This document shows, piece after piece, positions 1-11,041 of a stretch of 64,000 bases of DNA. The translations under genes and the position numbers were made by a program. Below the pieces are notes generated by a model, which worked only from the letters and a program-made list of their open reading frames with translations, was not told the origin of the DNA and searched no databases. The stretch spans positions 8,363,361 through 8,427,360 of the forward strand of contig CM037842.1 of NCBI GenBank assembly GCA_021234535.1, given 5' to 3'. Position 1 is the stretch's first letter. Every line of letters starts with the position of its first letter. This DNA comes from Stichopus chloronotus (taxonomy: Eukaryota; Echinodermata; Holothuroidea; Aspidochirotida; Stichopodidae).

Positions 1-1061
1 ATGAGTGGGATTAATGAGAGGGAAAGAGAAGAGAAATGAATGTGAACAGAGAGGCATGGTTGAGAGGGTCTCACAGACCTGTGAGGAAAGAGTCTAATCC
101 TGAGGGAAAGGACCATGGATAATAAGAGGATAGATGAGACAGGAGGGATGGTAACCGTGGAAATGAGAATGCATCTTTTGATGGAGCCAGTGGTGACAAG
201 ATGCAAACATTCCTCCTGTTGAATCTCCATTAAATGATTCATAGTCTGCCACATCATAATAGTTACAGAAATTTGGGAGAAACCGAAAGACAGCCATGAC
301 TGTTATCTTGATATGGCTCAACCACTGTTCTCCCGCTTAATATTCACCAGACCACCTATTTATCATAACTTTCCACCACTGTACAACTTACGCTTTAGTT
401 TTATTGTTTGCTGTAATCTTGTCTGTGCGTTAGCTTCCAAGATCCCTGGAACATTGCGTCGCCATGGTGATGCATCCATGTTGACATTGTTCTTGTTTGT
501 GAATCATCATAGCCACCAGGTTGCCAACTTTTTGAGATAGTTCTATCATCTTTGATGTCTGCAAAATGTTGCTTTCATGTTGACTTTGAGCAACACGTAT
601 GTAACTGATATATTTGTCATGATCTCCATAGCAACATAAATTATGTACTACTTGACTGAATGGTTCCATGCTGCAACATCTGACATTCTTGGTGATAATC
701 TAACTACCGATCATTTCTCTCCTGATGATGAAGTCACATCTGAGTTTTTGCATTTTATAAAAACATCAAATATTCAATTTTCATTTCTTAATTCGATTGT
801 ACGATCAAATACAGAAATTTACTGTGGACAGGACTCTAGAAATACAAGAGTTTATCAAGCTAGTTCCCATGAAAATAAAAAAAAGAATACAAAGGAAAGA
901 AAAAGCAAAAACTAATACACCCACATCTCTTTACTATGGTACTAAGAAGACCTTCATGATGTGATATTGGATTCTGATCAGTTACAGGTCTGTCTCTTGT
1001 CTTCTGGAAATTCCTCGGCCATGTATCCCATACATGATGAGCTGAACCACTTTTTTGCCAA
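1..1061. other. Unique AT-rich sequence, no supported gene
   Basis: No repeat or splice-bounded exon is evident. Two moderately long frames overlap on opposite strands: 643-915 (+), which ends in a Lys-rich tail encoded by an A-rich tract, and 430-669 (-). Neither has a convincing 3' splice site or a recognisable domain, and both strands being open argues for chance. Nothing else stands out. Confidence 0.5.
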
Positions 1062-1440
1062 AGATCAGCTACCCTTTGCTTAGTTGGTCAGCCTCCCTCA
1101 ACATGATAGAACAGCCACCCTCTCCACGATAGATCAGCAGCCCTATAGCTCTACCAGAGATCAGCTACCCTTTCCATAATATTTCAGCCACCCTCAGTAC
1201 GATGGATCAGCCACCCACTCCATGATAGGTCAGCCACCCTATAGCTCTAGCATATATCAGCTATCCTTTCCAACACCTTTTCCTCTTCATGAAAGATCAT
1301 CCACTTTAAAGCACTAACAACAGTCAGTCACCCTTGCCACCAAAGATCAGCCATCCTTCCCTCCATAGATCAGCCACCAGCTCCCAACAGAGATCAGCTA
1401 CCCTGATCTCATCAGCCCTCCCCCAGCAGAGATCAGCCAT
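1062..1440. repeat. Degenerate minisatellite, GATCAGCYACCCT core
   Basis: About 15 irregular repeats of a core close to AGATCAGCCACCCT, separated by variable spacers such as CTCCATGATAG or ATAGCTCTACC. Spacing drifts between roughly 20 and 40 bases, so the array is old and diverged. It ends within the sequence GAGATCAGCCATGC. There is no coding signal. Confidence 0.75.
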
Positions 1441-2284
1441 GCTTCAGTCAGTGCTGTTGGAGCATTGATTATTTTCCCATGATGTATGCAGCCTAGAACC
1501 AAACCTACACAGCAGTAGTGGATGTATTTTTTTGCGCAACCAGAAACTGCTGCTCCTTTCAAGAATAACAAATTATTCACTTCAGTGAGTTTGAAGTAAT
1601 GAAAGTATCATGTTGAACTAAGAATTATTTTACCGCTGCCCTTGAAAGACTGACATATACTGACCTAACAGCAACCTAATGACCTTTGGAAATAATTCAC
1701 TGTATAGTAGTATCTGGTGTCAGTTGAACCTGACCCCTTCTTTCATTTCTTCCAATTTTTAATGCATTACTGAATTCTAAAGGTTAAGTAAACTAGAGAA
1801 ACACAAATGCATCTAGTTTTGTTTCCATCCTTCCATCTGTTACTGTAGCTTCAAGTGACTTTTGGGGTCTACAGGCTCCCTCCTTGCTTGTAATGGCAAG
1901 TACAGACTTCCCTAGATGTGTTTAGCCTCTAGCAAGTATTTTGAAAGATGGAATATGGTATCTTACTATTGACAATGACATAAACTTGCTGGGATGTCCT
2001 TTGTACTAGACCCTTTATTAGAAGAGAGCATAAGGGTAGTTAGTTTGGTACCTTACAGAGCTTAGAATAGCTACAGTAGATTGACCATAAAAGGAATCGG
2101 CACTTACTACATCTGAAGTACGTGGAGATATTACAAAAAGATTATGAATGATACATAAACCGTTATAAAATTCACTCATTTCCTGCGAAAGTCATTGGCA
2201 GGATGGAGAACATTTGGACATCGCAAGAAATAATGCCTGTATCTTTCAGTAGTGGCATCTCTCTCAAGTGAGAGGAATGTTGTA
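1441..2284. other. Non-coding sequence, nothing specific seen
   Basis: A pyrimidine-rich stretch ending in CTGTTACTGTAG (up to 1850) could serve as a 3' splice site. The frames after it close within 25 codons and have no good donor. Otherwise ordinary AT-rich sequence. Confidence 0.4.
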
Positions 2285-2575
2285 ATGAGGGCCATAACAG
2301 TGTGTACAGGGTTGTAATACAGAGGAATGTGTAGGGTTCTACTGTGTATGGATGTAGGAGGTTGTAGAGGGATGTAGCAGCTACTAGCAGGTTGTGGAGA
2401 GATGCAGTGGGTTGTAGGGAGTCAAAGCAATTTGCAGAGTAATGTCGTAGGTTGCTAGGGCGATTGAAGCAGGTTGATGTAATGGGTTGTAGAGAGATGC
2501 AGTGGGCTATAGTGGGATTAGTGCAGGAAATCATGGTATGTAGTGGCATGTAGCCAGATGTAATTGGTGTAAAAT
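2285..2575. repeat. Degenerate tandem repeat, GGGTTGTAGAGAGATGCAGT type
   Basis: Repeated variants of GGGTTGTAGAGAGATGCAGT and AGGTTGTAGAGGGATGTAGC occur about ten times with 18-35 base spacing. A 145-codon minus-strand frame (2172-2609) runs through this array. Its low-complexity Tyr/Leu/His-rich translation reflects the repeat rather than a gene. Confidence 0.7.
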
Positions 2576-3791
2576 ATGTACTTTGCAACTGCATAGTAAC
2601 ATTATACACTCAGGTATAAGCAGCATACAGAGCATAATCAGGAAGTAGGCACAAGTTGATGACCAGGACTAGCTGGCACTGACAGGTGTGAAAGATTTCA
2701 AATATTAAGAGTGCAGAAATGAGGATAATAGATTTAGAATTGTTCACTCAAATAAATTGTGCATGGAACTGTTGGAACACACTAAACCTTGCAAAATGTT
2801 ACATGAATGCAGGTTTCACGACTGAAACAATCTAGCACAGCTGTAGATCATGTTTTTTTGAAGTGTAAGGATGCAATGCAGGAAAATTTAAATGAAATCT
2901 GAAGGAAAAGACTAAAAAGGAAGTTCAGACATGGGTGTATCTAGTTTCTTAATTCATTCTAGTAGACTAGCTCATGACTCTTATTATTGCATATATTTCC
3001 TGGTGGAAACCTGCTCAAACTTGGTAAGTTTATGCATGTCGATGCTTTGGGATTTCTGTGGCGTCACAGAAAATACTGTAGGATTCTTTGTTCCCTCTCA
3101 TCGTGCCAAAAGTCATCAGTCTGCACTCGGATGAAGAGGAGGCTCGAAGCATTGACTTGGACTTCAAAATGAAATGACCACTTTCAATTGGCACATTTAC
3201 TATTCATTCAAGTCCAGAATGCTAGGCCCTTCCCAGGTCAGTGGAATGATTGCTCTAAACCGCTCAACGGGAACCCAGACTCGGCAGTTCAAAATAATTT
3301 CTTGTCTCGTGTGGCCACTTTTCTTCATCACAGGAATTTACCTTTTCTCTGATGTATAATATAGCACCTTGCTGAAATGAGGAAAAGAAGATGAGAAAAA
3401 GGGAAGAAAAGAAAATTAGCAAAAAAATTACTAAAAGCTAAAGGGAAGCGATTGGTTGGTGGATGATCCTCCCGTAGTCTCTTGGAAATAAGAGCTTTTG
3501 AAAAGGAATCATTAAAAATTGACCAGCATTATATCGAGCAAATGTTATCTTCTCAGAAGAGGGAAACGGTCTGCGGCGAGAGAGCCGTGTGGGAATAAAG
3601 TAAAGTGTGTCAGGCATGACTCTTGTAAAGTTAAAACTTTGGACATTCAGAAAGCAAGTTCCAGATGAACCGATGCCTTGCTAACTTAGAGCAGTTTGAT
3701 CTGTGTCACACCATCAATGTTAGTATGATAATGATGGATCTTATGCAACAATGGGTTTAAAGATGACGATTAGTCGTGGTGTCAGTTATTC
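2576..3791. other. Non-coding sequence, nothing specific seen
   Basis: AT-rich unique sequence. A GGTAAGTTT donor-like site near 3024 lacks a partner acceptor, and the overlapping short frames at 2931-3172 shift between two phases without domain character. No repeat was recognised. Confidence 0.4.
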
Positions 3792-3896
3792 AGGGAGGGA
3801 GGGAGGAAGGGAGGGAGGGAGGGAGGAAGGGAGGGAGGGAGGGAGGAAGGGAGGGAGGGAGGGAGGGAGGAAGGGAGGGAGGAAGGGAGGGAGGGG
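3792..3896. repeat. (GGGA)n/(GGAA)n purine microsatellite
   Basis: About 100 bases of uninterrupted purines built from GGGA and GGAA tetramers. It is a pure strand-asymmetric tract that could form triplex or G-quadruplex structure. The Gly/Arg/Glu-rich frame across it is a repeat artefact. Confidence 0.95.
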
Positions 3897-4010
3897 TTGG
3901 CATTGGAACATTGAAAGGGACACTTTGATCTAATGCCAGTTGCCCCGTTTTGAGCTAAGAGTACTGGACACAGTCAGTTTTGGTCTGAAGGAAAAGCTTT
4001 ATACTTTTTC

Positions 4011-4250
4011 AATTCACAGCGCGTACTCCCTCACCTCATATAACCTATGCATTACCGTACTGACCATGGTCTAGCATCTGGCAATTTGTGTGTGTGTGTG
4101 GCAATTACGGAAGGGCGGTGACCAGATACACACACACACACACACACACAAATTGCCAGATGCTAGACCATGGTCAATACGGTAATGCATAGGTTATATG
4201 AGGTGAGTACGTCGCTAGTAAATTCCCAAACCAGTAAGTTTTGGGGATTT
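4011..4250. mobile_element. Foldback repeat copy A, complete palindrome
   Basis: The left arm (4029-4090) and right arm (about 4141-4206) are reverse complements with a single substitution over about 60 bases, extended by TG and CA runs. The hairpin surrounds a core GCGGTGACCAGATACAC. Outer ends are AATTCACAGCGCGTAC and AGTTTTGGGGATTT, which recur in copy B. The arms contain ATGCATTACCGTA and CCATGGTCTAGCATC. The family is dispersed, so a non-autonomous foldback element or MITE is likely. No clear target duplication flanks this copy. Confidence 0.8.
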
Positions 4251-6236
4251 AGGGGTGTTTTTTAATCCCATGGGAAGTCATTGACTGTTGCCGAAGTCTT
4301 TGACTTTTGCCGATATATGTGGAACTGAAGATGTGTTCAATCAGATCAGAACTCATCATGCAACAGTATACCCTGGTATTGTAGCACAGCTCTGGAATAG
4401 CTTTTTTGTCAAGATAACATGGATCAGGGATTTGATAACTTTAGCTGCAATGGACTTGTCATCGGCATCAATGTAGCAAGCATGGCTCCATATCACCCTG
4501 AGATTACATGGATCACGGGATTTTCACATCTATCCTCCATGGATTGCCCCCCAAGACTGCCTAACCCTAACTTACAACTTGCCAAGCGCTGTTTAGGAAG
4601 CACTTCTTTCAATGCCTCCTTCCCACTATGACATCATTTTGATGGCATGTCTGTCTTCACCTGCTTAGCCCTCTGGGTCTCTGAAGGGACCTCTCTCTCT
4701 TCACCCGCGAATTTCTTGATTTATGGCAGAACGAATTTTATTGCTGTCTCTCTGTAAGGCTGGCTTGCTCTCATTGTTCAACCTATCCTTAAAGGAAAGT
4801 TCCTCTTGTGTGCACATGTATGTATGTATGTGGCAAATTTGATTTTACAAACCAATTTTTCTTACTACTCATGGATTTTGTAACAGTTGGGATTCATAAG
4901 AAAAAGAGAGCCTAGAGGAAAATGATTAAATGAGTGAAATCTTTCTAGGCGATATTATTTGATGAGAAAAAGAATCCTTTCGTCAATTATGATTGTACAG
5001 ATTCTGATCGTGGAAGACCTCTGAATCATCTTTACTATTTGTAAAGGCTACTTGAAAACTTGATGTCCCCCTGTCCACTTGCTTTTCTTCTTTGTCACAG
5101 GATTGCAAAAAAAAGACAAAAAAAAAAAGGATTGCATTCATGGCACTAAACCTCTCTGCAGCTACCTTTTGAAATTTCCAGCAACTGTTGTCTCACCCCT
5201 CCTCCATGTTAGGTTTACATATTGGCCTATATGGCACTGGAAGTATTTTGGGAATGGGCTAGAACTTCCCTTAAGCCATCTTTTGGAAATTTCAACTGAT
5301 TGCTGTCGATCACTCCGACTAGTTTAAATTATCCTCAGTATGGTGGGGGGGAGGGGGCAGGGGAAGAGGAGACAGAATTTTAGAATTTATCAGCATCAAA
5401 TGTGGAATCACTTTGAATCGATTGGCCTTTACATTTGCAAAAATTCTTCAACGGGGATGGGGACACCCCCTCTCCCAGGATGGTGGTACAGTGGGGATGT
5501 CCCAGTTTTAAAAAAATCAAAAAGTTAGCAGGTATGGAATTGACACTTGTTGGAAGAAAGGGATAAATCAGTAATACTATGATCTTTCTGAGTGGGCATA
5601 GGGTAATATTGTTAGTTTTGGGGGAGTGACGGTAGAGAAGATAAAGGGACTGGTGTTAATGTGGACACACCTGTGCACTGGGAGTATTAAAGTTGTTTGT
5701 GTAGTGTACTTTCACACTTCAGCTCTGATAATGAACCATGGATGGACTGTACTGCATGCCATGGAGCTGTTCATTCTTTCAGTATTAATGAATTTTTGAA
5801 TTATTTCTGAGTTTTAATGTTCCTTTAAAAGTAAATTCTGTAGTTCTTGTGTAGTTACTACTAAGTTTACACAGAACTAACATCATACATGTATGTCAGT
5901 CCTTATTCCAATTCAACATATATTCTGTCCAAGTAGGCTTGAATCAAAAGTTTCATGCAAGGTTGCTCGGTCTGGTGGAGGGACCAGTGCCATGCAACCA
6001 CCCTTCAAAACCTGAATTTATTGTTCCTACCACTATAAAGTATAAAAATCCAAGAAAAGGTTTTTGGATTGTTTTTGTAAAGAATCCTGTTTGGATTATC
6101 TGGACTGCTTGAAATGACAGCATTATTGTATACAAACCTTGTTTTATTGCCTCCCATTTTAAAACTACTTCTCAAAAACAACTTAGTAAATTTTGATGTA
6201 AAGCTGATAAAGGTTAACCCAATGATTGGTTTTCAG
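4251..6236. other. Non-coding sequence, no supported gene
   Basis: AT-rich sequence with short frames only. A pyrimidine-rich acceptor-like site at 5083-5100 is followed by an A-rich tract that cannot code sensibly. A poly-G patch lies at 5342-5362. A copper-of-frames at 4288-4631 shows no domain. Nothing else was seen. Confidence 0.4.
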
Positions 6237-6524
6237 ACCAGCACTGGTTAAAGAGAGTGACCATTAACTCAGTCCTCCAACCTGTTGGAACTGACAGAGA
6301 GCATTTTGTCAAATGTTGTTACAATGACATGTGGCTGTATGATGGACTGGATACATCATGATTTCAGCAAGTCTCGTTCTGCTCTGAGTCTTCATGTGTC
6401 TAGGTACAAATTGTTTGAAATTGTCAAAATGTTTGAACAAGAGGACAAACCCTACGATGCAGAAGTTGCGCAGGAGCAAGAAGGAAGAAAGCCATTACGT
6501 GGTCTTTACGTCATCATCCCATGA
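6237..6524 (+). CDS. Possible terminal exon, two alternative frames
   Basis: After a TTTCAG acceptor (AG at 6235-6236) one frame runs 40 codons to TGA at 6359-6361, including HWLKRVTINSVLQPVG and YNDMWLYDGLDTS. A second frame, open after a CTCAG at 6268-6272, runs 84 codons to TGA at 6522-6524 with a helical, charged tail (FEIVKMFEQEDKPYDAE). Both have protein-like composition but only one could be used. No family was recognised. Chance opening remains likely at this base composition. No upstream exon could be linked. Confidence 0.2.
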
Positions 6525-7343
6525 ATGTGAATTATTCATGAGGCTGTCTTGAATATCGTTTACCATTGCAATGTGTTACATTTTCAATGTTTTTGTGGAC
6601 CAAGTGGATGTTGCTCTTACGGCAAAATGTCTACGATTGTTTTTTTTTTGTTGTTTTTTTAATGTTCGACATTTGTTTCGTGAGTTTAGGGATGATCTGG
6701 ACCATTTATCTTGTAAACAAATGATTGAAATTAAAAATGCTAACAGCAAACACAATTTGACCTGAAGGCTATTGAGCAGGTATTGTGGGCAGTTGTAGCC
6801 AACTTCTGCAAGTTCCCTCTGAAAAACCTAAACCCTCATAAATTACGTGAGTGCTTTGCACTTGATTGATCGGTGTACGATCATTCCTACCCCTTCTTAT
6901 TTCGATTACATTTGAAGGTATTTCAGGTGATACTTTTATTTGTGGGAAAGATCTTTGACATACTTGCTGTACGCTGTGGCTTGAGAATATATGTATCTAA
7001 TGACCAGCTGTTTTATTTTATCCTTGGATGTTGTCAAATGTAGAAAGCCACTTTGTAAGTTAGTCGTACGTCGCCGTTATCATGCATTTTGTTGTCAACG
7101 ATGCTGTAGCTGGTGTCTCCAGAGGGAACATTTTAATGTGATCTTGTTAGAATGGACGTCATTGTTTGCACTATGAATCCTAGAAGGCAAAATTTGAACA
7201 AAAGACAGGAGCTTTTACTGCCCCTCCCCTTGGTTCTGATCTGTCAAATGACGGTAATCCTCAAAAAGTATACTTCATTACCTATGCCCTCTGTTATCAT
7301 GGTCACAGATAGTCATCGCGCTTCACCCTTTGTTTTTTTCCAG
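6525..7343. other. Non-coding sequence between exon candidates
   Basis: AT-rich sequence with poly-T at 6640-6660. If the preceding exon is terminal, this would be its 3' UTR, but no clear nearby AATAAA was found; the first good one is near 7812. No gene seen. Confidence 0.35.
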
Positions 7344-7440
7344 CTATATTCTTTCTCTTTAAAAATACCAAATTTCAACATGGTCACCATTTTGTCTGTA
7401 TGGTCTTCGTTCATTGCTATCACTGCATTATTTGGCTGTG
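7344..7440 (+). CDS. Possible first coding exon with signal peptide
   Basis: A strong pyrimidine tract ending TTTTTTTCCAG precedes position 7344, and a consensus donor GTG|GTAAGT follows 7440. The ATG at 7380 has a good start context (CAACATGG). The 20 codons encode a hydrophobic N-terminus, MVTILSVWSSF then IAITALFGC, which resembles a secretory signal peptide. The donor leaves phase 1, typical of extracellular proteins in which the signal peptide sits on its own exon. The next exon is not identified; acceptors at 14056, 15559, 31497 or 41263 would fit in phase. This is inference from splice consensus only. Confidence 0.28.
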
Positions 7441-9170
7441 GTAAGTGTTACCACTCAGCGGGACACCCCTCTAGGTTTACCAAGGAGAAGGGCAAAGGAA
7501 TCGTCTGCGGGACGGGTGACCCTGTTGAGTCGTCTTTGAAACACAGCGTGAGGAATTAACATTGTCTGTGTCATGTTACACATCCGTACACACAGGCATG
7601 TAAAGATCCTGTGTTCATGTAATTTGTGTACACTACTTACTGCTTTCAATGTGACTGACGGAAATCTGATTCATGGGTTACGGTACATTTGTGGTGGTAG
7701 CATCAGTCCATTTGTTTGGTTTATAAGCCAGTACTTGAAGTTCAAATGTACAGAAGGATTTGCATTGTTGGAATCAAGGAAAGATTTTCAAAGTTCTCTT
7801 CCATGTTGAACAATAAAAACATCTCCCCCCAAAAAAGAAGATGAAGAAGAAGAAAAAGAAATGTACTTGGACAAGAACTTCGTACAAAAAGTACGGGAAA
7901 TAAGGATGGTAGTCACTTCATTGTTACCGTAGTGGCAATATTGAACAAAATTCCTTATCTATTGTTCATGATGAGTAACTTTTTATGCACCGAAAAGCTT
8001 TTAGGAAAGCACTTAAGGGAAGGTGGGTTTGTAGAGAATCACAGGAACATTTACCAAAGCTTAGATAGCATGTATTAAGGTAGTAATTAGAGTAATGTGC
8101 ATGGTTAATTACAGATGCCTAGTATGTCCTGTGCATCGCTTTTGAATCCCCCCCCTGAAAAAACTGACCCAGTTGTCGGGGACATCTCGTGCGTGTCGCC
8201 AATTTGCATGCCGCCATTTGCTTGCATGTGACTACAAAATGGAGTATCATATATAAAGCACTACTGGAATTAAAGAATGTTCAGCGGACCTGCATGTTCT
8301 GATAGCGACAGTTCTCATTCGAAACCAGGGATTCTTTGTCTGATGGGGGAAAAAGAGAATTAAGGCATCGTAAAGAACTCTAAAGGGAGAAGAGTGGAAA
8401 ACAAACTTGCCTGAGAGCAATATTCATGAATACAATTCTCCTGCATCGTGCTGCAGTTTAAAACAACTGTAAAACTGTAGGTTATAATTGGCAGGCGTAC
8501 CGAACTGTCAGAACTCACTGGCTTCAACCTGTCACATTTAAGACAGTTTGACTGCATTGCTTTCATTAATTAACATTTAAGATACTGCACTGCTTTCTTT
8601 GGATAGGCAGATTGCTACATTTTTTAATTCTTTAATTACAGTATAGTGCACATTGCATGGCTCAATGAAAAACACCCTCAGCATGCAAAGAGAGATGACA
8701 TATTCTGTGGCAACTGAATCTGTCATTGTAGGGTACTTAATTACAAGCGTTGAAGTTAGGTTTTTAGTAACAAGGTAAATTTGTCTGTCCATGTTTTACC
8801 TGTTTCTGCCAATCAACAGATCCACCGGTGGCAGTTTTTATCCTTGAAAATTTTTCTCTTGCATAAACTTCATAAGTCATTGTGTGCACTGTATGGAAGT
8901 TAACCAGTGTTTGATTTATTTAAAAAGAAAAAAAAACACTGATCAACATCCTCATTTATTACCTGTCACAACTGTCACAAATTTGGAATACAAATGGCCG
9001 CCTCTTGTAGCAAGTATGTAAGTTGCAGAATTTGGGGAGAATGTAGATTTTCCTTTTCTAATAGTAATCAGGCCGGAGTCCACAGCCAGGACACGGGGTC
9101 ACCTTGTAAATTTTTCATCCCTCATGGTCTCATATCTAGCCTACATTGTCATTATAGAATCAATTTGATC
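7441..9170. other. Non-coding sequence with one TATA-like site
   Basis: TATATAAAG near 8250-8258 lies about 25 bases upstream of a TTCAGC initiator-like sequence, after a patch containing CGCCATTTGC and CAAAATGG. An AATAAA lies near 7812 before a run of A and GAA repeats. No coding sequence is supported downstream, so promoter use is speculative. Confidence 0.25.
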
Positions 9171-9181
9171 GTATTTCGATC

Positions 9182-9410
9182 GATTCCACTGCCAAATATG
9201 GAGGTTCCAAGTGAAAGTCTAACGAGGCAGAGTTAGGGCATAGGGGGCGCAGTGGAAGAATAGTTTCGGGTCAGTTTGAGCTAGCTATAGTCTAACGATG
9301 CGATAGTGTGAGCAAGGGTTAAGTATAGTCACTCATGAATACCCACACCAGTGAGTTGTGGGGAATCAACTGTATTTTCCATTGATTCAACTGGCAAATG
9401 TTGAGGTTCT
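9182..9410. repeat. Diverged duplicated segment with foldback-family tail
   Basis: GATTCCACTGCCAAATATGG (9182) and GATTCAACTGGCAAATGTTG (9384) head two similar segments, both continuing with a GAGGTTC-type sequence. Between them, ACCCACACCAGTGAGTTGTG (9340-9359) resembles the outer end of the foldback family (CCCAAACCAGTAAGTTTTGG). It is probably an old truncated copy. Confidence 0.4.
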
Positions 9411-10608
9411 CTGTGGTTTGGCAAAAATTTTTAGGGTGACTTTATGGTTGATGGATACATAACTGCTCCTGTAATGTATTTCTTTAGAAAGACTTACTTT
9501 TTGTTGGTACCATATTTTTATGGGCAACCTACTTTAAAATATGGATCCCTCTCTCCTTGTTGGAGAAAATCTAGGTTGAATTGTAAAATTGTAATTTATG
9601 ATTGAAAGGTTTCACTATGACATCAGTGTGTCATAAATTTTGCAGGATGTTAACTGGTTACTTCTGGGAATTAGAACCAATTTGTCAGATTACTAATCTC
9701 CATAAAAAAAGTTTGTCTATTGTATACATGTAACAGCCATTTCCTAATTCTTGTTCTGTAAGGACACTGGTATGCATACAAACATACACACACATACACA
9801 CATGCATACACATGCACACACACACACATATACACAATGAAGTAGATGCAGTGTGTTGAAGAATTAAAGGAGTAGATCTATGTGAGAAAGACCATATTTC
9901 TCATCCTGTTTATGAGTCAAGTGACATGCACCTTAAAATAAAGGATTTAAAATCTGAGCAAATTTATGCCACAGAATTCATTGACAAAGAGAGTACCACC
10001 ATTACTTGCTGTCAAAATTCCAAAGTTTAAAATGTCTGTGTTGTCCCCACTCTTAAAAGGGGGAAGTTAACTTGAAGCTGTGTTTTACTTCTTGATTTTG
10101 GGACATTGTCTGCAACACTTGATGTTTGCAGTTTCCATGTTTGAAGGCTTTTTTAAGGGATACTACCTTTATCCTCCTTTAAAGTCAAACCTTAACCAGC
10201 CTCCACTCTGGGAATTAGTTAAGTTCTTCATGTCTTGCTAAAGTGACCTTCAATATTGGGTCAATTTAGTGTGACACTGATATTCTGTATGTATACATGT
10301 TTTGTATTGTGGGGGGATTCCAGGGATCATTAGTATCTTACTGTGAAGAAGGCGACGTCGCTTCCATTGATCCTTTCTTGTAATTTTGAATTTTAGGGAA
10401 GAACATTTGAAGCAAGTTGCAACTCGGTTGCATTGGTTCTCATAATAACCATGGTACATGATCCCAGAACCTACAATATAATAATAGCATGTTTAACATG
10501 ATTTACATTGCTTATAGTGTAAACACTTTGCTGTCAGTGTGTCTTGTGCATGTACAGGGTCTTTATTTGGTATAATTGGTATAGTATTGGGTACATCGGT
10601 AAATTGTT
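9411..10608. other. Non-coding sequence with CA-rich tract
   Basis: A CA/CATA-rich tract lies at 9775-9837. TTAAAGGAG (9864-9872) and CTCCTTTAA (10174-10182) could be the ends of a diverged MITE, but only 9 bases match. No gene was seen. Confidence 0.4.
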
Positions 10609-11041
10609 TGTATACTGATTTGCGGCTACATAGACTTGCAGCTACTGATATATTGATATAAGTACTGACCTGTAGCTGCTACACTATTAAAAGCACTGAA
10701 TGTAGCTACTGTGCTCATGCAGTATTGATAGAAATACTGATAGCACTTACTCCTGTTCTGTAGCTAGTGTAGTTTTGATAGAATTGCTGACCTTATAGCT
10801 ACTGTAATGCTGATGGAGCTGTTGTGGCATTGGTAGAAGTGGTACTGATAGACGTACAGACCTCTAGCTACCGTACTGTAATATTGATAGAAGTACTGAC
10901 CTGTAGCTACTGTACGATTGGTATTGATGGAAGTTGACCTATACTGTGGCTAAGGACTAGCCTATAGCTAGTGTAGTATTGATAGAAATACTGACCTGTA
11001 GCCACTGGTATTGATAGAACGTACTGACCGCTAGATACTGC
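10609..11041. repeat. Degenerate minisatellite, left part
   Basis: Units close to ATTGATAGAAGTACTGACCT followed by GTAGCTACTGTA recur at roughly 30-40 base spacing, with much substitution. The array is interrupted at 11042 by an inserted element and resumes at 12721. Confidence 0.85.

Noticed and set aside
430..915. Overlapping 79-codon (-) and 90-codon (+) frames with protein-like composition
   Set aside because: Both strands are open over neighbouring DNA, no acceptor or donor bounds either frame, and no domain is recognisable; chance is the simpler explanation.
2172..2609. 145-codon minus-strand frame
   Set aside because: It lies over the GGGTTGTAGAGAGATGCAGT tandem repeat; the peptide is repetitive in the same rhythm.
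3751..3933. Gly/Arg/Glu-rich 60-codon frame
   Set aside because: It is the translation of the (GGGA)n/(GGAA)n microsatellite.
9864..10182. Possible second TTAA-type MITE (TTAAAGGAG ... CTCCTTTAA)
   Set aside because: Only nine matching bases at the ends, no further inverted similarity and no second copy in the window.
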